A program made the position numbers and the translations under genes. From contig CABHOV010000077.1 of NCBI GenBank assembly GCA_902168185.1, positions 1 to 64,000 on the forward strand: DNA of 64,000 nucleotides, in the 5' to 3' direction. How positions within the stretch are numbered: the first letter of the stretch is position 1; every line of letters starts with the position of its first letter. Origin of the DNA: an uncultured Bacteroides sp. (GTDB taxonomy: Bacteria; Bacteroidota; Bacteroidia; Cytophagales; Cyclobacteriaceae). Below are positions 35,064-42,562 of this stretch, piece after piece. Under the pieces are notes generated by a model. The model saw only the letters and a list, made by a program, of their open reading frames with translations, was not told the origin of the DNA and ran no database searches.

Positions 35064-37133
35064 CTAAATCTTTGCTGTTACCCCTATATTGATAATACGC
35101 CCACGCATAGGTATATAATATCCATCAATGCTGAGTGGAAATGTGTCATGTCGGTCGAACAGATTTTGCGTCAGCGTATAAAAACGGATAGCGCTGTTAA
35201 GATTATACGACACCGACAGGTTGGATGTAAATATAGTACCGGAGGCTTCCCGCGTATTGATAACATAGCTGGCAGGCATCGGCCGTTTTCCGCGGAAGTA
35301 TGAAGTCAGATTTATATCCACAGCCTTCACTTTAAAATTCACGCCTCCATTGATATATAGCGATGGCAGGAAATGTACAGCGGTGCCTTCGGCAGTTTTG
35401 GTTGTGAGTTTGGCTGCATTGAAAAATATATAGGAGTCTTTATTCAGGTAATAATTTATGCTCAAGTCTGCACCCCACACATTGGTTTTGCCGGCATTGG
35501 AGGCCTGCGTGGTATCGCGGTCAGATAAATTCTTGTCAATAGGCAGGTAGATGATCTGATCCTTATAGATCTGGTTGAATGCACTGATCTTTACTTTTAC
35601 ATTGCTCGTCTTGTAGATCATGTTCATCTCAAAGTTATTGATGTGCTCGGTCTTCAGATTCGGGTTGCCATAGAGTGGGAGCAGCGTCTGACCAGTAAGC
35701 TCATACAATGTTGGCGGGCGATGAGCAGTAGCGAAAAGTCCCTTTACGGTGAGGCGATCTGTAAATTTATACGATACGCCTATGCGCGGATTAAGAACCG
35801 ATATTTTAGTATGAGCAAAATTGTGGTAGTGATCCAAACGCAGACCTGCCAGTATAGAAAAACGTGAACTAAGCGTCCAGTTATCATCGGCGTAAAGGGA
35901 CGTTACATTTCTGCTTTGATTGGGTGCCAGGGGATAGGCTGTCGTGTCGCGAAAGTCGTTGATCGTGTTGTCCCAAAAGTACGAGGTGTTTCCGATCTGT
36001 CCTTCGCGTTCAATTTTTCCTCCCACTAAAACGGCATGCTCTTTATGCTTGCCGAACTGATGGGTATAGTTTGCTTCCAGGTACGTGTCAAAGTTGGTTT
36101 GCGTGTTATAGAATGGAAATCCGGGATATGCCAGATAATGCCACATATAGCCTGCCGTAATATCCAGATGCTTGCTGGCCTTCCACGTCAAATAGGTCTG
36201 GAGTTGTTTGCCGATATAGTTCTGCGTATAGCCGGAAGTCCAGGGTAATATACCCGACAGGTATGCGTCCTGATTGGCAGATTTATACCAGGTTCCGAAC
36301 TCAACTTTTTTGTCGGGTGATTGTACATTCAAGGTAAAATTATAGGCACCCTTCGTACCATCCCGCATATACTTGGGGTCAGGTATAGCGCTGCCGCCAG
36401 GGCCAGTGCCTGACAATGAACTACGCTCCACACCTTTATCGGCATAGAATTGTAAAGAACCTCCGATATGCCAGTCATCGATCATTTTGCCATACACAAC
36501 GGTGGCCTTTTTATTTAGTAAACCGTCTTTGAAACCCGCATTGAGAAATACTTCCGTGCCGTCCATAGACTGATCGCGCGTTACCAGGTTTATGATGGTA
36601 ACGGCGCTTCCTCCCTGCAAGGGTACGGGCGATGTACTGATCTCAATTTTTTCGATAGCCTCCAGGGTAAATTCAATAAAGCCCAGCGGCTGCCCGAATG
36701 TAGTCTCATTGAACTTGTTTTTTCCGTTATACAGGTATAGTATCTGCTGGGAAAAGTCTGAGTTAATGCCGCGCGAATATACAGTCTCCACACGATCGCC
36801 ATATTTCATGGAAGCAGGCAAAGCATCCATGCCCGGCACAAATACATTGAGCACATCTTTTAATGTGCGCGCATTCATGTCCGTAATTTGCTTGCGCGTG
36901 ATAACGATAATGTTACCGGGGGCATCATCTATATTTTGTTCGACTTTTGTGGCAACGGAAACTTTTATATTCATAAGCTCTTCCAGGCTCATGGTCATAT
37001 AGTAGTCCATACTTGCGGTGTCGGCTTTCTGTGCATATACCGCAAGATGCATGGGCAGTATACATAGAAGTAATAAGATATATATCTTGGTGCGGCAGAA
37101 TATATACCATCGAGCTGAGTAATTTTTTGTCAT
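35064..37133 (-). CDS. TonB-dependent receptor (BtuB/FepA-like, not SusC)
   Basis: A 689-residue outer-membrane receptor; the start at 37133 (MTKNYSARWYIF) is preferred over 37148. The signal peptide ends ...LAVYAQ. The plug follows directly (S-L-E-E-L-M-N-I-K-V-S-V-A-T-K, A-P-G-N-I-I-V-I-T-R-K-Q-I, R-T-L-K-D-V-L-N-V-F-V-P-G), with no carboxypeptidase-D-like domain and no SusD partner, so it is not a SusC. The 22-strand barrel fills the rest. Such receptors import siderophores, cobalamin or similar ligands; the substrate cannot be read. No cobalamin-riboswitch hallmarks were seen upstream. It lies upstream of the propeller kinase on the same strand with a terminator between them. Confidence 0.88.
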   Translation of the reverse strand: MTKNYSARWYIFCRTKIYILLLLCILPMHLAVYAQKADTASMDYYMTMSLEELMNIKVSVATKVEQNIDDAPGNIIVITRKQITDMNARTLKDVLNVFVPGMDALPASMKYGDRVETVYSRGINSDFSQQILYLYNGKNKFNETTFGQPLGFIEFTLEAIEKIEISTSPVPLQGGSAVTIINLVTRDQSMDGTEVFLNAGFKDGLLNKKATVVYGKMIDDWHIGGSLQFYADKGVERSSLSGTGPGGSAIPDPKYMRDGTKGAYNFTLNVQSPDKKVEFGTWYKSANQDAYLSGILPWTSGYTQNYIGKQLQTYLTWKASKHLDITAGYMWHYLAYPGFPFYNTQTNFDTYLEANYTHQFGKHKEHAVLVGGKIEREGQIGNTSYFWDNTINDFRDTTAYPLAPNQSRNVTSLYADDNWTLSSRFSILAGLRLDHYHNFAHTKISVLNPRIGVSYKFTDRLTVKGLFATAHRPPTLYELTGQTLLPLYGNPNLKTEHINNFEMNMIYKTSNVKVKISAFNQIYKDQIIYLPIDKNLSDRDTTQASNAGKTNVWGADLSINYYLNKDSYIFFNAAKLTTKTAEGTAVHFLPSLYINGGVNFKVKAVDINLTSYFRGKRPMPASYVINTREASGTIFTSNLSVSYNLNSAIRFYTLTQNLFDRHDTFPLSIDGYYIPMRGRIINIGVTAKI

Positions 37134-37148
37134 AGGCCTTGCGTTCAA

Positions 37149-37539
37149 TTTAAGGGTACAACAAAAAAAGCATAAAGCTCACTCAGTAAGTGTCAGGCTT
37201 AGTACACAGACCCCCAAAAGAAAATGCTTACAATAATGCCCGTATTTTTACGGATGTGGTTATAGGAACCACTGGTATACCAGCAACCGCCCGCATGAAA
37301 GGACGTTGTTCAAAATATAGCATGCATACAACGATTTGCGTGGTGCAGCGATGATGGCGATGTGCTTGTTAATGGAAAGTATATATCTCGGGCTATCCCA
37401 CCGAGATATATAAGTCACCCGTCATGGTGGTAAATAAGAAGACGAAGATTTTATATTCCCAGCACAGGGATATATACTTTCTATGGATCACGCAGGCTAA
37501 TCTTCAATGCTAAGAAAAAACTGCAGCAAAGGGTGGATC
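37149..37539. other. Intergenic region with competing inverted repeats upstream of the TonB-dependent receptor
   Basis: 391 bp between the beta-helix gene and the receptor, both on the minus strand. It contains overlapping inverted repeats at 37375-37481, a palindrome CTGGTATACCAG (37272-37283) and a small hairpin CCGTA/TACGG (about 37240-37253). No gene is supported. Confidence 0.5.
37375..37481. repeat. Overlapping alternative hairpins sharing one arm
   Basis: TATATATCTCGG (37380-37391) pairs perfectly with CCGAGATATATA (37401-37412). The overlapping GAAAGTATATATC (37375-37387) pairs perfectly with GATATATACTTTC (37469-37481). The two structures are mutually exclusive because they share bases 37380-37387. 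They lie between the stop of the beta-helix gene and the receptor start; either terminator or attenuator roles are possible. Confidence 0.6.
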
Positions 37540-39894
37540 TTATTTTTTATCATATAACTCAATCATTTTTTTTACCGCTTTCTGATTTCGGAAAACGATC
37601 ACTTCTGTAGTTGTTCCAATAACCGACATTCGTGCTTGCAATAAGTCGGGTAGTTTGTCGACCGGTTTATTATTGAATGAGAGAATAACATCATTGGCTT
37701 GCAAAAATGCTGATGCTCCGGACGCGGCCGTCACTTCAATCACCAGAACTCCCCGCGTGGCATCCATTCCGGTGGCTGAACGTTCGCCCAACGTGACCAG
37801 GTTCTTCACCTTTGCTCCCATAAAATCAAGGACCTCACTGCTGTCTGCATGTTCGGTATGATAGGAGGGCAGAGGCACTTTCCTGGCAAAGGCTTTTAAC
37901 CTAGGTGAAAGAACTCCAAAACTGTCCATTGCAAAGTTCTTGAAGCCGACAGCAAAGGCTATAGAGCCCTCTTTTAACCGGAAGTCCCCGTCCCGCGGGT
38001 TGACAAAATCAAACTCTCCACATACGGAGTGCTTATCGGTGCCCCTGCTCCAGGCCGCTTTCAATGAAGTCGAATCAGGAAACACATTGTAATCGGTTTG
38101 CTTGCCCCAAGCCTCAATTTGTATGGGCAGGTATCCGGCTGAGACGATGTTATGCCGAAACACATCATTGCTGTTTTTAAACCAGACGTGCGGATGAAAA
38201 GTGTTGTTCAATAAGATGTTGTTTTCAACCACCCGGTTTACTCCTTCACGAAGTTTAATGCCGCCATTCAGGCAGAGATTGTTGTAGATCAAATAATTAC
38301 TTGAACCATCATCCAGATCAATGTCCCAGCCATGATCACACCGCATCCGGTTGTTGCGGATGGTGATAGGTTTGACTACATCGAGCATCGTGAGCTCGAA
38401 ATTATAGGCTACGATGGAGTCCAGTACATGCTTGTCAGGATGCCAATACCGATCACGTCCCCAGGAGTTGAATGAACCATGATCTCCGGATTCTTTCACC
38501 GTATTGAACACATCGTTATATTCAATCAGGTGACCACCCCAGGTGCCCTCACTTACGTTGATACCGGCGCGAGGAAGATCGTAAATCGTGTTATGGCTCA
38601 CCCGAATACTCTGGCACATCGACAGCTCCACGCCGGCGGATTGTTTTTCCACCTGCCCCAGGTTAAACATCAGGTTATTGTATACTGTACATTCTGCCGG
38701 GTAGTTGTTTGTTTTGGGACCAGCAGTGCGATCAATCTCTGCCAAGGGTACATATTGATGATACTCAAAACTCGGAGAACGAACCGCATTCGGATCACCG
38801 ACAAAACACACAGCACTCGCCCCGATTTCCGAAATCATACACCCCGATATTTCGCAATCACGGTTGAAGTTATTGAAGAATATGGCGTTGCCTCCCAGGT
38901 TTGTCAGGGTGCAATTTTTAAGTGAGCAGCCAACTGCACCATCAAACACAACGGCACCACCCCGGTAAATGGTCCAATCGCTGCGTAGCAACGGCTCTCG
39001 GTTATCCATAAATGTGCGCAAGGTCTGTGTGAACGTCAGACCTTCGATGGTGATATTTTTCACGGGGCTGGCCTCTGAGCCCCTGAACTCAAAGAGGTGA
39101 GCGATTTGTGGCGTCTCGAATTTTGCCTTTTTAATGTCAAGTCCCCTGGGGGGAAAGTAATATAAAACTTTAGCGTTCTTGTCGTAAAACCACTCGGCGA
39201 CAGTATCCAGTTCTTCGAGAATATTTTCAACAAAGCGGTGTCTGGAGTGCATGCCCATACGGCGGTTGTTTTGCCAACCTCCCTTCAGGCTGAGTTCACC
39301 CTGGTCATTTTTTCCGGTGACCAGGTAATGAAAATCGCCCCACTCATTTTGGTGAAGGGCGTGTATGTATCCGCCCTGTGGTTTTTTCCATCGCGATACC
39401 CTTTCTGTGCTGATGGCATCTGCCGCTGTTCCTCCCAGAAAATGGGCTGACGGGTCATAGTTGGGGTAGCGCGCCATTCGTTGCAATTGCCCATTGACCA
39501 GCAGTCCATCAAAAATAACATCTTGCTTTACCTTCGCGCTCCAGACGCCATCCCGGTGCGGTATCCATTTCAAATTCAAAACTGCGCTTCCGCTGATGGA
39601 GACGTTTTGGTTGAGTTTTTTCAAGGTCAGCGTCTCTTCGTCTTTGCGCGAATCTTCTGCAGTAAATACAATCGGCTGGTCCAGGTAGTAGGTGCCTTCC
39701 ATCAGGTTTATCTCTACAGCTCCTGCAGTTTTGCGAGCCTCCGTTTTCGCCCGGCCTATGGTGGCAAAGGGATTTGCTTTCGTTCCGCTGCCGGCATCAT
39801 TTCCGCCGGGGGAGACGAAAAAGGTTGTCTGTGCACGCAATCTGACCGGCCATAGCGTGGCCATTATTATCAATGCTAATAGCGTTTTATTCAT
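37540..39894 (-). CDS. Secreted right-handed parallel beta-helix protein with C-terminal PDZ domain (GH141/GH120-like)
   Basis: ATG 39894 (MNKTLLALIIMATLWPVRLRAQ) gives a clean signal peptide; the ORF extends to 39957 but that part is poor. The 784-residue protein begins F-F-V-S-P-G-G-N-D-A-G-S-G-T-K-A-N-P-F-A-T-I, the entry motif of secreted beta-helix enzymes. V-N-G-Q-L-Q-R-M-A-R-Y-P-N-Y-D and many Asn-ladder turns follow (I-R-N-N-R-M, N-N-I-L-L-N-N) to about residue 600. The last about 90 residues are a PDZ domain (G-V-L-V-I-E-V-T-A-A-S-G-A-S-A-F-L-Q-A-N-D-V-I). GH141 and GH120 enzymes share this fold and act on fucosylated or xylose-containing glycans. I cannot choose between them. It is downstream of GH2 in the same operon, about 60 bp apart. 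Confidence 0.7.
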   Translation of the reverse strand: MNKTLLALIIMATLWPVRLRAQTTFFVSPGGNDAGSGTKANPFATIGRAKTEARKTAGAVEINLMEGTYYLDQPIVFTAEDSRKDEETLTLKKLNQNVSISGSAVLNLKWIPHRDGVWSAKVKQDVIFDGLLVNGQLQRMARYPNYDPSAHFLGGTAADAISTERVSRWKKPQGGYIHALHQNEWGDFHYLVTGKNDQGELSLKGGWQNNRRMGMHSRHRFVENILEELDTVAEWFYDKNAKVLYYFPPRGLDIKKAKFETPQIAHLFEFRGSEASPVKNITIEGLTFTQTLRTFMDNREPLLRSDWTIYRGGAVVFDGAVGCSLKNCTLTNLGGNAIFFNNFNRDCEISGCMISEIGASAVCFVGDPNAVRSPSFEYHQYVPLAEIDRTAGPKTNNYPAECTVYNNLMFNLGQVEKQSAGVELSMCQSIRVSHNTIYDLPRAGINVSEGTWGGHLIEYNDVFNTVKESGDHGSFNSWGRDRYWHPDKHVLDSIVAYNFELTMLDVVKPITIRNNRMRCDHGWDIDLDDGSSNYLIYNNLCLNGGIKLREGVNRVVENNILLNNTFHPHVWFKNSNDVFRHNIVSAGYLPIQIEAWGKQTDYNVFPDSTSLKAAWSRGTDKHSVCGEFDFVNPRDGDFRLKEGSIAFAVGFKNFAMDSFGVLSPRLKAFARKVPLPSYHTEHADSSEVLDFMGAKVKNLVTLGERSATGMDATRGVLVIEVTAASGASAFLQANDVILSFNNKPVDKLPDLLQARMSVIGTTTEVIVFRNQKAVKKMIELYDKK

Positions 39895-39953
39895 CATCCG
39901 TAAATTCTGATCATTCATCCGTAGTTTTCTGATGGCAATTAAACATCTGGTTA

Positions 39954-42383
39954 TCATTTATTTATGGCCTTCAACTTGTTTAATTCAGCAATCGTTTTAA
40001 TCTTAACTGTGGTGCCTAGCAAACCGGGTGAAGTAACGGTGAGTTTAATATCGCCCTCACCGCGGGTACTTTTAATGACCACCAGTGCGCGCCCATGCCA
40101 GGCCTTCCGCGTGTTGGATACATATAAGTCATAGTCTTTCATGTCGGCATTGTCCACGCCTGCAAGGGTTGCAGGCCCTTCAATTGTAAATTGCAAACGG
40201 TTTGCAGCAAGGGGCTGAATAATGCCATCCTTGTCTGTTATCTCCACCGTCACAAAAGACAAGTCTTGTCCGCTCGCCGCGATCGCTGTTCGGTCTGCCA
40301 CAAGGCGTATCCGGGCCGCATCGCCTGCTGTCTTAAGAACAGATGATTCAATTTCCTTGTCTTGGTTCACGCCAACAGCTTTCAATTCTCCGTTTGCATA
40401 TGGCAAGGTAAAGGTTGCTTTATGTTCCTGCTGGCGGCTGGTTGCCTTCTCGCCGATAAGTCGATTATTGAGGTAAAGTCGCACTTTCGGATACTTTGAA
40501 TAAACCTCCACCTGCATACTTGTGCCCTCATTACCGGGCCACGTCCAACTCTCCCAGGTGGGCCAGACCGACCACCATGTTTCCTTGATTTCGACAGGAT
40601 CCGGATTCGGCTCCCGTACAGCCATGTAGAGCTTCTCTGTTGAATTATACAACAGGCTTCGATAATGAGATATAGGTTTTCTCCAGCCGATCAAATCGAT
40701 GTCTCCGCAGTAGGCTCCGTGCCAGGGAAAGAGATCACGCTCCCAATGTTCACCGGGTGCCTCACCGGAATAGTACCAGCGGCCGATGCCAGATTCACCA
40801 AGATAGTCCATAGCGGTCCAGACAAAGTCTCCAATGACGTAGGCATTGTCCTGTACCAGCTTCCAATTATTGAAAGCCTCACGCGGATAAGATTCCGTTT
40901 GGACGATGATCCGTGAGGGGATCCTTACATGGTCAGCAGGCGCACTGCCGAGGTGATAATTATAACCGGCTACATCGTGTGCTCCCATCAGCGGATCAAA
41001 CGTTGACCAGTCCTTGTCATTTGCCACAACAGCCGATGTAACCGGCCGGGTAGTATCGATTTTCTTGATAGCATCCACCAGCATCGCAGCCGTTTCGACC
41101 ACCTTGGGATCGCTTCTTTCCACGATTTCATTGCCCACGCTCCACATGATAATGGACGGGTGATTTCGATCCCGTAAAACCATGGCATCCAAATCGCGCT
41201 TCCACCATTCGCTAAAATATTTGGCGTAATCATGCGGGTTTTTGCCGACTCTCCAGCAATCAAAAGCTTCATCCATGACAAGCAAGCCAAGTCTGTCACA
41301 AGCATCTAGGAAAGCTTCAGAAGGGGGATTATGAGAGGTTCTCACCGCGTTGAAGCCCGCGGACTTGAGCAGCTCTACCTTTCGTTCTTCCGCGCGGTCA
41401 AAAGCAGCCGCCCCCAGACAACCGTTGTCATGATGCACGCAACCCCCGTTTAATTTCACGGTTTTTCCATTGAGTGTAAAACCACCGACAGCAGAAAAAA
41501 CTATGGAGCGTATACCAAAGTTGTTTTTGACTTCGTCCCTTACTGCATTGCCCGTTATCAGCTGTACGTGAGCCGAGTATACGTTTGGATCTTCAGGCGT
41601 CCACAAGAGGGGAGTTGAAACCCTAATAACTTGCTTGACTTCTTTGTTACTATTGGCAGGCAATTCAACTCTTACTTGAGCATTTGCAACGCTCTTCGAG
41701 TTACCGGTTTGTACCTGCGTCTTTACAATAATGCTTTGAGGTGAGCCCGTTTCGTTTTGAACCAATGTGGTGATGTGAACGGCCGCTTTTTTGGATGACA
41801 CTTCGGGAGTGGTAATGCCAACGCCCCAATGGGCCACGTGAACAGGGTCTGTAACACGCATCCAAACGTGTCGGTAAATGCCCGATCCACTGTACCAGCG
41901 GCTATTCACGTGCTGGGAATTGTCCACCTTTACGGCGATCAGATTTTCACTCCCAAATGCTAAATAGGGTGAAAGATCATAACTAAAAGATGAGTAGCCG
42001 AAGGGATAAACTCCAAGGGACTTTCCGTTTACAAAAACTTCGCAGTTCATATATACTCCTTCGAAATAAATCGAGACTTTCTTTTCCTTCCAGGCTATCG
42101 GCGCTTGAAAGACTTTCCTATACCAGCCCACACCCGCAGGAAAATAGCCGCCACCACCACCGGTCGGATTCTTCGGATGTAATTTCCCTTCGATACTCCA
42201 GTCATGTGGCAAATCGAGTTTACGCCAGCGCTCATCGTTGAAGTCCTTTGACTGGGCGTGGATACTATCTGCCAAAATGAATTTCCAGTCATGATCAAAC
42301 AGTTGCTTTCGCCCCATGGCGTGTTGCGTATAGGCTAGGAAGTTGCTTATCAAAAGCACAAATAATATTGCTACTACTTTCAT
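39954..42383 (-). CDS. Secreted GH2 beta-galactosidase with DUF4982 and C-terminal Ig-like domain
   Basis: An 809-residue protein with signal peptide (MKVVAILFVLLISNFLAYTQ). Order: GH2 sugar-binding domain (about 25-190; F-D-H-D-W-K-F, L-P-H-D-W-S-I-E-G), Ig-like domain (about 195-300), TIM barrel (about 300-590) with acid/base E419 (S-V-G-N-E-I-V-E-R) and nucleophile E497 (Q-T-E-S-Y-P), then DUF4982 (about 600-680) and an invasin-like Ig domain (about 690-790). N-G-G-C-V-H-H-D-N and R-T-S-H-N-P-P are conserved GH2 motifs. Domain order matches Bacteroidota beta-galactosidases of about 800 residues. It probably removes galactose from xyloglucan oligosaccharides; the substrate is inferred from the adjacent GH74 enzymes. 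Confidence 0.93.
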   Translation of the reverse strand: MKVVAILFVLLISNFLAYTQHAMGRKQLFDHDWKFILADSIHAQSKDFNDERWRKLDLPHDWSIEGKLHPKNPTGGGGGYFPAGVGWYRKVFQAPIAWKEKKVSIYFEGVYMNCEVFVNGKSLGVYPFGYSSFSYDLSPYLAFGSENLIAVKVDNSQHVNSRWYSGSGIYRHVWMRVTDPVHVAHWGVGITTPEVSSKKAAVHITTLVQNETGSPQSIIVKTQVQTGNSKSVANAQVRVELPANSNKEVKQVIRVSTPLLWTPEDPNVYSAHVQLITGNAVRDEVKNNFGIRSIVFSAVGGFTLNGKTVKLNGGCVHHDNGCLGAAAFDRAEERKVELLKSAGFNAVRTSHNPPSEAFLDACDRLGLLVMDEAFDCWRVGKNPHDYAKYFSEWWKRDLDAMVLRDRNHPSIIMWSVGNEIVERSDPKVVETAAMLVDAIKKIDTTRPVTSAVVANDKDWSTFDPLMGAHDVAGYNYHLGSAPADHVRIPSRIIVQTESYPREAFNNWKLVQDNAYVIGDFVWTAMDYLGESGIGRWYYSGEAPGEHWERDLFPWHGAYCGDIDLIGWRKPISHYRSLLYNSTEKLYMAVREPNPDPVEIKETWWSVWPTWESWTWPGNEGTSMQVEVYSKYPKVRLYLNNRLIGEKATSRQQEHKATFTLPYANGELKAVGVNQDKEIESSVLKTAGDAARIRLVADRTAIAASGQDLSFVTVEITDKDGIIQPLAANRLQFTIEGPATLAGVDNADMKDYDLYVSNTRKAWHGRALVVIKSTRGEGDIKLTVTSPGLLGTTVKIKTIAELNKLKAINK

Positions 42384-42444
42384 GTAAATGGTGAGATGGG
42401 GCTTGGTTTGATTTTATAGTTTCGACTTAGAAAAAACAAAAAAG

Positions 42445-42541
42445 GTCATCCCCGGATAAGACTGATGGTATGGTGTAAAGCCGCTTGTTGAAAACGTTCT
42501 GGCATCGCCTAACCAACACACCTGAAATATCCCGGGATGAC
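42445..42541. repeat. Long-spaced inverted repeat between GH74 and GH2 genes
   Basis: GTCATCCCCGG (42445-42455) and CCGGGATGAC (42532-42541) are complementary apart from one extra C, with a 76-bp spacer. It lies in the 179-bp gap downstream of the GH74 stop (minus strand) and upstream of the GH2 start. It may be a weak terminator or leader structure. Confidence 0.4.
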
Positions 42542-42562
42542 TTCTTGTTTGCTTTAGAACAA

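Noticed and set aside
37149-37380. Possible cobalamin riboswitch upstream of the BtuB-like receptor
   Set aside because: I saw only short hairpins and no B12-box-like or core elements in this stretch.
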